Shown in pieces: positions 1 through 10,659 of a DNA stretch of 64,000 bases. Each line of letters starts with the position of its first letter. The stretch's first letter is position 1. The notes under the pieces were generated by a model. The model did no database searches, had not been told where the DNA came from, and worked only from the letters and a program-made list of their open reading frames with translations. The position numbers and the translations under genes were made by a program. Origin of the DNA: Pseudoips prasinana (Eukaryota; Arthropoda; Insecta; Lepidoptera; Nolidae); assembly GCA_951640165.1 (NCBI GenBank), contig OX621256.1, forward strand, positions 4,216,001-4,280,000, given 5' to 3'.

Positions 1-247
1 TTTTTTAATTTCCGTAACCATACGACTAAAAAGTCGCCAGTTTTGTTTTATGTAGCAGTTTTTGGTTCAGACATGTCGGCAGCGTTTTTATTGCTATTTG
101 GAAGGACAAAACTTTTACAAAAATAGGATTATCCTCAAAAATGAAACTGTGGTTTGTGCTAGAACGCGATGTAAGGTAAAAAAAGTATTGGTGTAGTTAA
201 AAATTCAGAGTGGTACCTAAATGGGGAACACATTAATATTAATTATC
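1..247. other. No recognised feature
   Basis: AT-rich sequence. I see no coding frame, RNA gene or recognisable repeat here. Confidence 0.5.
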
Positions 248-386
248 AACAACTACAACTATTTGTGTGGCCCATAAATAGTTGTTCTGTGTCTGGATGT
301 GCTTTGTGCTCGTCAAATACACGTTTGTAAAGTACTCCCCGACACTGGATTAGTTTAACAAATACGGGCGTTGTCTTTAAAAAAAA
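248..386 (+). mobile_element. SINE-C body fragment
   Basis: Matches the body of the SINE family seen more completely at 21964-22160 and 55441-55620. It starts at the 'caactatttgtgtggccca' segment and runs through the 'aaagtactcc' block to a poly-A stretch. The tRNA-like head is missing. Confidence 0.6.
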
Positions 387-736
387 TGGAGATTATATTT
401 TGCTAGACGTTTTGGGTATGCTCATGGTCCATGTATTGTCGGATGAAGAAGTAAAAGTTTCCTAGGATAACTGAAAACTAATGTAGTATCCATGTAACGT
501 ATCGAATAATAGTATTGTATTTGGATAATGACGCATCATCACGTCCGCGCTCACTGACGGTAGAACACAGACTGAGCCTTAACTCAGCCGGCCATTGTGA
601 CGTATGCGCTCGAGACAAACCATAAGTCTATATAAATACACAACAACTTAAAAAAAGTAAAAAAAAGCATTCACTGACTACAGGATGCTATATAGCGAGA
701 TTTTCTTATTAAACATTACTTTTTAATTCATCCCGG

Positions 737-805
737 AATTCCAACTTAGGATCTGAGTATTAGGATTATCTTCACACATGCTACCACTAGACCAACGAAG
801 CGTTA
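737..805 (-). mobile_element. tRNA-derived SINE head, degenerate
   Basis: The minus strand carries a tRNA-like A-box stretch (rc of 'ctaccactagaccaacgaag') like the head of SINE-A at 9832-10211. The body does not continue. Old fragment. Confidence 0.35.
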
Positions 806-1044
806 AAACCAAAATACGTCTTATCTTATCACCGTATCAGGAGCGGGCTTCCCCGTCAAACTTTGTGGCCATGACATGCGCTTAGGTACGACCTCGAATA
901 TTCGCAGAAACACAAGTAAAATCGTTTTACCTGTTCATTGATAAATGTTCCAGTTAGCGTTTTATTACTCCAGTGTTGATTTTGAATATGTTAGTTTAAA
1001 CTTGACTTGCCATAAAGTGTTAGTTAATTCAATTATTATTTTTT

Positions 1045-1172
1045 TTATATTAGAGGATGACAAACGAGCAAGTGGGTCACCTGATGGTAGGTAAGTGATC
1101 ACCGCCGCCCATGGACACTCGCAACACCAGAGGGCTCGCGGGTGCGTTGCAATTTCCCCCACCCCAATGAGC
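1045..1172. repeat. Dispersed repeat, class unknown
   Basis: GC-rich block ('cacctgatggtaggtaagtg', then 'ccgcccatggacactcgcaa') of a kind often seen in moth DNA. A short related piece lies at 52705-52760. The 80-codon minus-strand ORF across it (965-1207) has no recognisable domain. Confidence 0.45.
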
Positions 1173-1394
1173 TCTGGCGACCTAACTCGAACGCGGAAAC
1201 ACAGCATTAAAATTATTATAAAGAAATGTCTTCTGTAAGGTGGAGATACTTTCCCAGTCGGGCTGCTCTTTGAGCGTATGAACGTTGTGCCATACCTCTC
1301 TTAAAATAATTTAAATTCATTCAGGAAAAAGAGTTTACCAGTCTAAATTGATTAAAGCCGTGTAGATTCCGGAACAGAAACAATGATGGGGCTA

Positions 1395-1552
1395 CCCCAT
1401 GTTATCCCGTGGTTGTCTTAAAAGGCGCCTAAGGGATACTCCAGGTAGTCGAGCAGCAGCGCCTCCTGTGGCCCTTCCAAAAGGCAACAATTTGGAAACC
1501 TTTGGGGGAGGCCTATATCCAGCAGTGGACGATATCAGGCTGATGATGAAAT
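1395..1552 (+). mobile_element. RTE-like LINE 3' end, second family
   Basis: Ends in the RTE-type 3' signature ('gggggaggcctatatccagc', then 'aggctgatgatg'), but upstream has a different body ('gttatcccgtggttgtctta'). It is therefore a relative of the main RTE family. Only the 3' terminus remains. The overlapping 94-codon ORF is not considered a gene. Confidence 0.55.
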
Positions 1553-1555
1553 ATA

Positions 1556-2210
1556 TTATGAGGACCCTAATGTCATTTAACTGTAACTGCTTCTGTAACT
1601 TCTATGATTTTAGGCATTTGAATATTCACATGCCTATACTCGTAACTCGCTACATAGATAATGAGGTTGCTAATGTAATTTAACTGTAACTTCTATTTGT
1701 AACTTCTTCTGTAATTTCTATGATTTTAGGCATTTGAATATTCACATGCCTACCACTGGCTAAATAGATTATGAGGACCCTAATGTAATTTAACTGTAAC
1801 TACTTCTGTAAGTTCTATGATTTTAGGCATTTGAATATTCACATGCCCACAACTGGCTAAGGAATTTATGAGAACCCTAATGTAATTTAACTGTAACTTC
1901 TATTTGTAACTTCTTCTGTAACTCCTATGATTTTAGTCAATTGAATATTCACATGCCTACAACTGGTTAAATAGATTATGAAGAACCTAATGTAATTTAA
2001 CTGTAACTTCTATTGTTTTAGACATTTGATTGAATATTTAAATACCTACAACTGGCTAAATAGATTATGAGAACCCTAATGTTATTTAACTGTAATTTCT
2101 TCTGTAACTTCTGTTGTTTTGGGCATTTGAATATTCATATGCCTACAACTGACTAAATATATTAGGAAGATTCTAATGTAATTTAACTGTAACTTCTTCT
2201 GTAACGTAGA
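1556..2210. repeat. ~90-110 bp tandem array, about seven units
   Basis: The block 'aatgtaatttaactgtaact' recurs at about 1569, 1672, 1782, 1879, 1989, 2079 and 2175, giving spacings of 103, 110, 97, 110, 90 and 96. Each unit also holds 'ggcatttgaatattcacatg'. The 13-bp difference between the longer and shorter units is presence or absence of 'ttctatttgtaac'. Units are diverged. No coding potential is evident. Confidence 0.85.
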
Positions 2211-2544
2211 GAATCCGAAGAATCTGTCTTTTATTAAGGTTCTTAAAATTAAGGCATAGCTGACGAAAGTCTGCTGAAAGCAAGGATTGTTATTTAAAAA
2301 TCGTAAACTTGACACTTAAAATTTGTTAGTTGTCTTGTCTATACTTTAAGTAAACTCGTAAAACAAAACGAGGTTTAAGGATGTGTGATTTATTTACAAG
2401 GTGAGATTTTGTCACCTACCAAATATGAGCAAATTGACGACCTAGATAGATATTATTTAAAAAATTTAGGGCTTCACATTAGAGTAAGGTTAACGACAGC
2501 CATAGTTAAACAAGGTATGACATAACTTGTGAAGGAAATTTAAG

Positions 2545-2698
2545 GATACCTACCAGAGAACGGGCAGCAGCGTTTTCTGTGAAATATGACCATCAAACTG
2601 CGATCGGCAACCCGCCTGCCAAGCGTGGCGATTGGGGCATATCCCCCATTCTTGGGAAGGCTTTTGTCCAGCGGTGGAAATTGGCTGACATGATGAAA
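2545..2698 (+). mobile_element. Internally deleted RTE derivative (partial)
   Basis: The 5' part ('accagagaacgggcagcagc' to 'gccaagcgtggcgattgggg') matches the 5' end of the full-length RTE at 43015-43130 (minus). It passes directly into the RTE 3' end ('aaggcttttgtccagcggtg'). About 3 kb of internal RTE is absent. The 126-codon ORF starting at 2579 is a by-product of this repeat. Confidence 0.7.
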
Positions 2699-2904
2699 TG
2701 TTTCAATAAACTTAGTTACTTGGGCGATTGGTGTCCATTGTGCGTGAACTTATTTGACTACTCGAACTATTTCAGTTCCATCAGAAGTCCAGGAGACCAC
2801 GTAAGCTTGGCTGCATATTGCAGTTTCTTCGGATTATTCAAGAACTCTGCCTGTTGGCAGTCAACACTTTTGCAGTACAGAGTGTGGGTGTGTTTGTGTG
2901 CGCG

Positions 2905-4062
2905 TGTATTTATTTATTTATTTTTTATTTTCAAATTTATGTACACACTGATAGGATAGGAAGAAAGAATAAAAAACAAGAAAAGACATTGCACAAAGGT
3001 ACTACTTATTTCTAAAGAAATCTCTTCCAGTAGACCTGCAAGAGGAGATTTTGGAAGAGAGGAAGATATGAGTGTGTAGGATGACATACATACATACGAA
3101 CAAAATACACATATACATAAATACATACATAATTTAAAATAATAAACTACATAAAATACATATAATTATCTAAGGCAAAGAGGAAAGGTATTACTATTAC
3201 GTATGTTAGGCGGAAGAGAGTTCCACAGCCTAACCGTCTGAACAGTGAAGGATTTGGAGAAGAAATCAGTTTTATGGGATGGGAATTTCAAAATACTTTT
3301 TAGGTGTGACCTACATTGGGCGTTGGGAGAATGTTTAAAGGAAAAACGGTCCTGTAGGTAAGAGGGATATGCGGGATTGTGTAGGATATTGAAAAGGAGA
3401 CATAATATTCGGGTATTCCTGCGATGGCGGATTGGGAGCCACTTCAGATTGTTGCGGAATTCTGAGACATGGTCGTACTTTCGGAGATTAAAAATGAAAC
3501 GTATACATAAATTTTGCAAGCGCTCAAGTTTGTTTAATAGCTCTTCAGAAGCATCCAGATAGCAGGCATCGCATAGTCCAGAATGGGCTAGATTAGAGTT
3601 TGAGCAAGAGTTATTTTGGATTCAAAGGGCAAAAAGTACTGGAGGCACCTAAGTGAGTGAAAGGTAAAATAGACCTTTTTGCTGACTTCATTAATGTGAG
3701 CATTCCAGGATAAGTTCCGATCAATAATAACCCCGAGGTTCTTAGCCGTGTCCGAGTACGCAATATGCACACTATCTAGTAGAACAGGAGGAAAAGAGCC
3801 TACATCAAAACCAGCACGCATTTGCCTACTGCCAATAATCATAGCCTGCGACTTGATGGGATTTAATTGAAGACCGAACGATCTAGCCCAGTGACTGATG
3901 GCACTCAGGTCTTGATTCATAGCAGCAATGGCGGTTCTAGCTTCATTTAATGTAAACTGGCGGTATAACTGCATGTCGTCTGCGTAGAGATGAAAATTAG
4001 AGGAAATAACTCGTGTAGCAAAGTTGATGAAGATGGAAAAAAGTAAAGGAGATAAAAAAGTA
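2905..4062 (-). pseudogene. Jockey/CR1-like LINE, 5'-truncated reverse transcriptase remnant
   Basis: Minus-strand reading from about 4060 gives a SPLLFSIFIN stretch and then HLYADDMQLY, which holds the catalytic YADD of motif C. A C-terminal RT region follows, with AKNLGVIID and later VRLWNSLP. The frame is broken between about 3520 and 3590, leaving ORFs 3588-3974 and 3166-3519. The non-coding 3' part ends in a (TTTA)n-like tail at 2907-2925 on the plus strand. The 5' truncation falls just before motif C, so the fingers/palm and endonuclease are lost. Clade is inferred from the motif set. The copy is dead. Confidence 0.8.
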
Positions 4063-4138
4063 AAGGAGATATATGAGACTATAGTTTTGTCTGTGTGCCG
4101 CTATTCTATAAACACAAATGAAATCCTCCTAATTTTAC

Positions 4139-4255
4139 AATATTTATTTATTTATCACTTTATGCACATAAAATTGTACAAAGGCGGACTTAATACCCAA
4201 GGCATTTTCTACCAGTCAATCTGTCAAAAGAGAGAGCATGGTAGGTGCACAGATC
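4139..4255 (-). mobile_element. CR1-like LINE 3' tail
   Basis: Begins with (TTTA)n on the plus strand, then 'cactttatgcacataaaatt' and 'aaaggcggacttaatacc'. This looks like a 3'-terminal LINE piece common in moth genomes. No ORF remains. Confidence 0.5.
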
Positions 4256-4279
4256 ATAAGCTAAACATTATTAGTAAAA

Positions 4280-4385
4280 AAACACAGGAATATACAATAC
4301 TATAAAATACTATACAATGGAATACATACGATACTATACTATATATAACTATACTATATGATAATATAATACTATACTATTGAAT
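4280..4385. repeat. ATACT-rich low-complexity tract
   Basis: Irregular run of 'atactatact'-type words with interruptions. Simple-sequence derived. Confidence 0.7.
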
Positions 4386-4854
4386 CCGATCATGTAATCA
4401 TAAATTTATCATCGAGGGGTTTCTGCTAAGAATATTTTTGTTAATATGTAATTTATTAAAGTTTCATTATTTATTAATGTCAATAAATCCTAGCCTATTT
4501 GCTACTATCTCCTACCCAACCCCAAGGAAAAAATAAAGAAAAGATAAAAATATATAAGTGTGCGAAGAGCATACAGTAGGTACATTGTCCCGCAACGAGG
4601 ACAATTTACACCAGCATCTAATTTTAAACTGATTGCTAAATCCTCCAAATGCATTTGTTTACACGAGATATCGAATTAGCATGTCTCATTAACGTTTAGT
4701 AATACAATTTCATTGACTGGAAACTCAAACATTACTCAGACTAAATCATTGCAAACAACTCTGATGAATTAGAGGTCTAGTAATCGCACAGATTATACTA
4801 ATTGTATAGGCAATGCATATTTTATAAATCTAATAATTATAATCGCTGTGTGGT

Positions 4855-5052
4855 GACGGCGAGGAATATCATCACCCTATCTCATCCCGTAGGGGGCGTA
4901 GAAATTGTACCGAGGGAATCGCTACCAGAGAACAGACAGGAACGTTTTGTGTGACCATCAAACTGCGATCACCAATCCGTCTGCCAAGCGTGGCGATTAT
5001 GGTATATCCCCCCATCTTTTGGGGAGGCTTTTGTCTAGCAGTGGAGTGGAGT
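4855..5052 (+). mobile_element. Internally deleted RTE derivative
   Basis: About 165 bp match the 5' terminus of the full-length RTE ('gctgtgtggtgacggc', 'ctcatcccgtagggggcgta', 'accagagaac', 'gccaagcgtggcgattatgg'). This is fused at 'tatcccccc' to about 35 bp of RTE 3' end ('ggaggcttttgtctagcagt'). It is the clearest copy of this short composite family in the window. Confidence 0.8.
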
Positions 5053-5412
5053 AACTATGAATATAAACTATTAACTAAGTATCATGTTGTGTTATATTTA
5101 TGCAAACGTTAATATTGATGAGTGGATGAGCTTAGTGTCAAATTACTAAAGTACTTCGCGCAACAATTTATAGAAATAGCAACTCTTGCTACTAGGCAAT
5201 AAAGTACACTTCAGTTAGCACAAGCGCTCAGTGCATAACGCGATATTCCCCTAAACGTTAGGGCTCTCTTCTAACGCGTTACATTGTTGCTGTCTAGCGC
5301 CCTAGCTGTGGCGCTAGGGGTGTCTGATTGCCGCTGCTACTCTAATATCTCTGTCTGTCTGGTCTATTTACCTACTTGATATATTATGTTTCATGTGATT
5401 TTTCCACTGCAG

Positions 5413-5465
5413 AGATCCTTGCGGAGAGCTTTGTCCAGCAGTTGACTTATTTCGGCTGATATGAT
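5413..5465 (+). mobile_element. RTE 3' terminal fragment
   Basis: Contains 'gagagctttgtccagcagtt' and 'tttcggctgatatgatg', the 3' end of the RTE family. About 50 bp only. A near twin lies at 5985-6045. Confidence 0.65.
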
Positions 5466-5615
5466 GCTCTCAACGGTCCATTAGCGATCAGTGAGGTTAA
5501 GCAACTAGGCTCGCGGTCAGTCCATAGATGGGTGACCACCAAAGTGGTTTAATGTCTGAGTGTCTCTGTGGTCCGGAGGGTACCATGAGCTGCCAGTCTC
5601 GGTTGTAGTTAATGA
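5466..5615 (+). mobile_element. 5S-rRNA-like SINE, 5' part
   Basis: Contains 'gaggttaagcaactaggctc' and 'agatgggtgaccaccaaagt', similar to the internal box A and box C region of 5S rRNA. The family tail ('gagctgccagtctcggttgt') follows. Better copy at 48417-48668. Confidence 0.7.
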
Positions 5616-5945
5616 ATGAATGAAATATTTATTTGCTAAAATATAGGTACAAGGTTGTTAGGTACATTATAAACTTATCCAACTATATTTGACATAGATA
5701 TGTCGTGCAATAATTTTAAACAATGTCAACTATAATATTAATAATTTAAAACAAATAAAATGTCAAACACAAAAAGACGATACAAAATAATAAAGTAAAA
5801 ACATTAAAAGAGTATTCGATAAAAACATTACATTAAAAATAAACAGATTACAAGCATGTTAAATTTAGAAACTTATATTTAAGAAATTCATCTGTAGAAT
5901 AAAAACATCTGTCACTTAACCAATTGTACAGGTACAATTAAATTC
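5616..5945 (-). mobile_element. LINE 3' tail-like sequence
   Basis: (AATG)n followed by 'aaatatttatttgctaaaat', and then AT-rich sequence with no ORF. It resembles the minus-strand 3' end of a LINE. The right boundary is uncertain. Confidence 0.35.
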
Positions 5946-5982
5946 TATGTCGTTTAGCTTATTAAAGTCTATGTCGTTGGTC

Positions 5983-6045
5983 TGGAAGCCCTTGCGGAGA
6001 GCTTTGTCCAACAGTGGTCTTCTTTCGGCTGATATAAGTTATGAT
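5983..6045 (+). mobile_element. RTE 3' terminal fragment
   Basis: 'gcggagagctttgtccaaca' then 'tttcggctgata'. It directly precedes another internally deleted RTE derivative, giving a tail-to-head pair. Confidence 0.6.
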
Positions 6046-6047
6046 TT

Positions 6048-6245
6048 GCTGTGTGGTGACAGCATAGAATATCATCACCCCATCTCATCTCGTAGTGAGC
6101 AAAGAAATCGACCGAGGGAATACCTACACTGCGTTCGCCAACTCGTCTGCCAAGCGTGGCGATTAGTGCATATCCCCCATTCTTTGGAGAGGCTTTTGTC
6201 CAGCAGTGGACGTACTTTTGCTGACCTGATGATGATGATGATGAT
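6048..6245 (+). mobile_element. Internally deleted RTE derivative
   Basis: Starts at 'gctgtgtggtgacagc', keeps 'gccaagcgtggcgattagtg', and joins 'gaggcttttgtccagcagtg'. It ends in a (GAT)n tail at about 6230-6245. The 120-codon ORF at 5947-6309 is a chance reading of this repeat. Confidence 0.8.
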
Positions 6246-6589
6246 GAAGTTATCATTTGCTAACCAATTAAATCGATACAAATCACAAGGGATACATTTC
6301 ATTTTTTAACACATTCAACCCTAAAAATTAGCATGCAACATTATAACCGATGAAATACTCTTAAATTTTATCGTGCATATTAAATGCATATTATACAGTG
6401 TATCCTTAGTAAGACGTCATTGGTATTCCCCATATCGCGTTGCTAACTGATTGGTTCAATAGACGCAAATTAACATGGTGATGAACGCATTAAGGCATAG
6501 CTGGACCATGAGTCACTCAAAGAGAATAAAAGGTCAATTTTGGATGTTTTAGTCTCAAAATCGACAAATTACGAATGCCCCGTGGTTGC

Positions 6590-6815
6590 CTGTTGGCGTG
6601 GTTGGTAGATACGCTGCCTTTCACGCCGCAGGTTGTGGGTTCGATTCCCACCCGGAACAAATATTTGTGTCCATGAACTGTCTACTGAGTCTGGGTGTAA
6701 ATTATCTATATATAATATATCAGTTATCTGATTTCCATAGTACAAGCTCCGCTTAGTTTGGGATCAGATGGCCGTGTGTGAATAATGTCCCAGGATATTA
6801 TTATTATTATTATTG
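6590..6815 (+). mobile_element. tRNA-derived SINE-H
   Basis: The tRNA-like head includes A-box-like 'gtggttggtagatacgctg' and B-box 'ggttcgattcccacccgg'. The body has 'ccatagtacaagctccgctt' and 'tttgggatcagatggccgtg'. The 3' end is an (ATT)n run at about 6795-6815. Full-length by comparison with other copies. Confidence 0.75.
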
Positions 6816-7314
6816 TACACACGTTAAACTTTATAAATTAGAGCCTATGTGTTATTCGGATATATACGCTATATTACTACAAAGCTTTATCAAAATCCAT
6901 ACTCACAAACTTTCGCATTTATAATAATAATAATGTCCTCCAGGCCGAATTTCGACCACAGCGGCCAATCTCAACGGAGACTAACAGGCGCAGGACATAT
7001 TATAGTGCACAAGTGTGTGCGCAAACACAGGGGCACTTTCTATTGCATCGCTGTCATGATCCGATGGAACAACTAGCGACACGTTCGGATAGAGGTCAGG
7101 TACAGGACCAACGGCTTTACATGCTCTCCGAGGCACGGGGTGTAATACTGCCAACTCCTAGACTTGGGGCTGATACTAAGAAATTTATTTTTAGGGATAA
7201 ATCTCTAAATCACTTTTTGGCCCGACCCGGGATTTGAACCTAGACATTATTATTAACAGTTGAACACGCTACCGCTAGACTAATGGGGCAGTCGTATTTA
7301 TAATATTAGTAGGA
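6816..7314 (-). mobile_element. Helitron-like element split by a SINE
   Basis: Minus-strand short Helitron body ('cacgttaaactttataaatt', 'actttcgcatttataa') in 6816-6925. Its 5' TC end resumes at 7304-7314 ('tattagtagga'). The interruption is the SINE at 6926-7295, bounded by the TSD 'atttataa' at 6918-6925 and 7296-7303. Confidence 0.7.
6926..7295 (-). mobile_element. SINE-A, full-length, in a Helitron
   Basis: Tail (TAA)n at the left and tRNA-like head at the right ('gaacacgctaccgctagact'). The body contains 'gcaaacacaggggcactttc' and 'agaggtcaggtacaggacca'. It is flanked by the 8-bp TSD 'atttataa', so both ends are defined. ORFs 6849-7076 and 7013-7237 are readings of it. Confidence 0.8.
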
Positions 7315-7435
7315 TTAACAAATCGATATTATGAACGTTCGAGTCTTAAGACGTTCAATTTATAGTGCTCGATCAATTAATTGATATTCATTTATTTAAA
7401 AAAAAACAATAGTACACATATATACTCAGTAGGTA

Positions 7436-8085
7436 TCAATCAATCAAATCATTTATTGCTGAACATAGGTAGGTACAATATAAGATGACAAATAAAGGCG
7501 CTTAGTTCACTGTGTTCTGCCTGATGTGGCATGCAAAGTATTACATTATTACATCAAAGTTAATGTCACTAAATATCTTATTATCTAAATATCTTATTAT
7601 TAGCATTATGTCATGTATTACACTTAATATAGACTACAATAGAATTAATCATCAACATCATAACTTAAATCGAACGTACAAAGCATACGCCTAAATTTCG
7701 AAATTATCAGTCAAGTACTCTGAGTAGTATGCCTTATTTATTAACAATTCAAGAAGTTTCTTTCTGTATTTTGTGATAAGATCTTCTAATATAATGTTTT
7801 TGGGTAATTTATTATAAATTTTTGGGGCCATACCCCAGAAATTTTTATTATACACGGTCTTTTTGTGTGGTCGGAATCTAATTTTATTTTTGTGTCGTTT
7901 GCTTTTTAGTGTGTCAAATAGATGGAAGTTGATTTTCACAAACATTGATACCTCGTATATGTAAAGACAAGATAATGTCAATACACGAAGAGTTTTAAAT
8001 AGTGGTTTACAACTATCAGTGCTTTGTAGACCAGATATAGCACGAAGACACCTTTTTTGGGATCTAAACACTAATACTTAATAAT
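7436..8085 (-). pseudogene. Non-LTR retrotransposon, RT C-terminus
   Basis: Minus-strand ORF 8071-7691 (126 codons) reads like the C-terminal region of jockey-type RTs. It starts FRSQKRCLRAISGL, then has VLTLSCLYIYEV, and later FWGMAPKIYNKLP. A stop follows at 7691, with about 250 bp of 3' UTR and an (ATTG)-like tail near 7436-7460. No endonuclease or palm motifs are present, so this is a 5'-truncated dead copy. Superfamily assignment rests on the C-terminal pattern only. Confidence 0.65.
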
Positions 8086-8506
8086 AATTATACATATAGC
8101 TTATGGGAAGCGTGACGTGGCGATGACGCGAGTTTCATGCGTTTTAGACACCCAAAAAGTGCTCAATGCGACTTAAGAAGTTTTCACTTTAAAAGCCCCT
8201 TTGATAATGTATCTTTCTGTAGGTAAAAGAATTTGTAAAATCATTTAAGTAGTTTTTTGTTGATCAAAACATCACAACATCAAACATCAAATCTTGTTTG
8301 TCTTTGTAATTTTAGATCATAAATACAATTGGTCTTGGAGGACGATCCTGTTTACGATGCGTTTGCGGTCGTAATCTCAGTCGACGAGTACGACGTAAAA
8401 TTCAAAACCTATATTTACAAATAACAAGCAGATGTCATGACATGACTTGAATCGAATCGTTCAAAAAGTGCTTATTAGGATTTCTATGTATAAAACTACT
8501 CAAATA

Positions 8507-9600
8507 TCCTACTAATATTATAATCGCAAAAGTTTGTAAGTATGGATGGATGGATGGATGTTTGTTACTCTTCCACGTAAAAAATACTGAATGGATTTTG
8601 ATGAAACTTTACAATCATATAGCTTATACATCAGAATAACACATAGTCTACAACTTATAGAGATATTGTGTGAATTGTTCAAAATATGACGATGTGTGTC
8701 AAGTAAGTAAGAAAGAACACTATAGGCCATATTCTTAACTATGTTTCTTAACTATCTATGAAACAAGAATTTTTATTCGCTTTTCCTTAACTGGTTAAGA
8801 AATAAGAATATTTTATCCATTTTTCTAACTGGTTAAGAAAAACAGTTAAGAAAATGGATAAACTATTCTTATTCCTTAACCAGTTAATAAAGCTGACAAA
8901 AAAATCTTATTTCCTAACCAATTATGATAGAGTAAACAAAAAGTCCATATCGTTTGGGTTAGGTTAGGTTAGTTGGTGACCATTTGGCGCGCGAAGGCGA
9001 GCGAGCGTAGCGAGCGTGCCGCGGCAGCGGCCGCCGAGCGCTAAAAAACATTAACCATGGATATCTCCATAATGCCATGCCTTGCCTTGCCTTCGCACTA
9101 ACGTGATACTGTTCTTTATCGATACTTTTCACTGAAAATGTTGTTGTAGGTATACATTTACATAAAAAAAAAAACAATTTAATATATATGAATAATGGAC
9201 TTTTTGTTTACTCTATCATAATTGGTTAGGAAATAAGATTTTTTTGTCAGCTTTATTAACTGGTTAAGGAATAAGAATAGTTTAACCATTTTCTTAACTG
9301 TTTTTCTTAACCAGTTAGAAAAATGGATAAAATATTCTTATTTCTTAACCAGTTAAGGAAAAGCGAATAAAAATTCTTGTTTCATAGATAGTTAAGAAAC
9401 ATAGTTATAAATATGGCTTAAAGGAAAAAATCTACCATCTGCGAGCTATTCCGGCCACGACTGCCAAAACCGCTAGGGGTACACATTCTACTAATATTAT
9501 AAATGCGAAAGTTTCTGAGTATAGATGTATGGAGGTATGTTTGTTAGTCTTTTACGCCAAAACTACTTTAACGCGGGTGAAACCGCGGGGCATAGAATAG
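8507..9600 (+). mobile_element. Composite Helitron interrupted by a foldback
   Basis: 5' TC end 'tcctactaatattata' at 8507. A second internal 5' end-like stretch ('tactaatattataaatgcg') lies near 9490. The 3' hairpin stretch 'cgcgggtgaaaccgcgggg' is near 9572-9590 with a degenerate CTAG-like end at 9600. The interior is interrupted by the foldback at 8723-9420. A sister at 28762-29295 lacks the foldback and serves as an empty site. Confidence 0.7.
8723..9420. mobile_element. Foldback / MITE with ~215-bp inverted arms
   Basis: The left arm 8726-8950 and right arm 9185-9420 are near-perfect reverse complements; for example 'ttcttaactatctatgaaac' pairs with 'gtttcatagatagttaagaa'. The unique core (8951-9184) is GC-rich and holds three near-TTAGG repeats and 'gcgagcgagcgtagcgagcg'. 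Likely TA-flanked. No ORF of a transposase is present. Confidence 0.8.
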
Positions 9601-9831
9601 TATACTATATACAGTTCAGCGCTATGTTCAACCTATACAGCAATTCATGGATTTGTTGACAGCCCTTGAACGAATCTGCTTTTTGACCTCTTGCTTGGCA
9701 ATTTTACTGCCCGCTAACAAACGTGCGAATTGTATGCGCGCGCGCTTTATAGAGGACACAGAAACACGGGCTAACCAAACCTAGACTGGGCTGTTGGTCC
9801 CCTGACGGTCACTAACCACAATAACTAATAA

Positions 9832-10211
9832 TAATAATAATAATGTCCTCCCGACCGAATTTCGGCCACGGCGGGCAGTCTCAATGGAGACTAGCCAATT
9901 GCGATAGACATATAGTGCATAAGTGCGTGCGCAAACACAGGGGCACTTTCTATTCCATCACTCTCATGATCCGATGGGATGATTAGCGACACGACCGGAA
10001 AGAGGTCAGGTACAGGACCGACGGCTTTACGTGCTCTCCGAGACACGGGGGTGTAATACCGCCAACTCCCAGACTTCGGGCTGATACTGAGAAATTTCTC
10101 TTTACGGATAAATTCCAAAAATCACTTTTTGGCCCGACCCGGGGTTTGAACCCAGGACTTCATTATCTGCGGTTGAACACGCTACTGCTAGACCAACGAG
10201 GCAGTCACAGT
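9832..10211 (-). mobile_element. SINE-A, full-length
   Basis: Flanked by the 16-bp TSD 'ccacaataactaataa' (9816-9831 and 10212-10227). The right end is the tRNA-like head ('gtttgaacccaggacttcat', 'gaacacgctactgctagacc'). The left end is (TAA)n. It keeps the same body blocks as the copies at 6926, 22955 and 48710. The minus ORF at 9891-10118 is a by-product. Confidence 0.85.
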
Positions 10212-10579
10212 CCACAATAACTAATAAATCAAATCAGTAACAGTTTCTGTTTTAAACTGTTATATGAATAGCTTCAATAACAACCTCTTCATAAATAATT
10301 AAATCATTTGGTATCGAATATCAAAACTCAGCGGTTTCGCTGTGAGAAAGAAAATATTTATGTTTTGCTTAGCTTATAAATAGGCAAGTAAAATGCAATA
10401 TACAGTAGAAATGTAAGTAATTTATAGAACTACTTACCATACATAAATAGCAATATATTTGCAGACTGATAAAGCGTAGGATTTCATTTGCTTGCTTATT
10501 TTATTTATTAGATAGATGCCGATGCATAGGTTGTGTATTTTACTTTACTTGTGAAGCAAAATAAATGGCAAAAATCTTA

Positions 10580-10651
10580 TGCGTCGGCCGGGAATCGAAC
10601 CCGGATCAACTGCTTGGAAGGCAACTATGCTGACCATTACACCACCGACGC
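10580..10651 (-). tRNA. tRNA-Gly(UCC)
   Basis: On the minus strand a 72-nt tRNA folds with a perfect 7-bp acceptor (GCGTCGG / CCGACGC) and discriminator A. The anticodon loop is CTTCCAA, placing anticodon TCC at 10616-10618. The T arm is CCGGG-TTCGATT-CCCGG. A run of five T follows within 6 nt of the 3' end (rc of 10571-10576), which fits a Pol III terminator. Unlike the SINE heads nearby, there is no SINE body attached and all stems are intact, so I take it as a functional nuclear gene. It supplies Gly for GGA codons. The 88-codon minus ORF at 10606-10872 overlaps by chance. Confidence 0.93.
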
Positions 10652-10659
10652 ACGTGACT

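Noticed and set aside
8955..8975. Telomere-like TTAGG repeats
   Set aside because: Only about three imperfect units inside a foldback core. No telomere or interstitial array.
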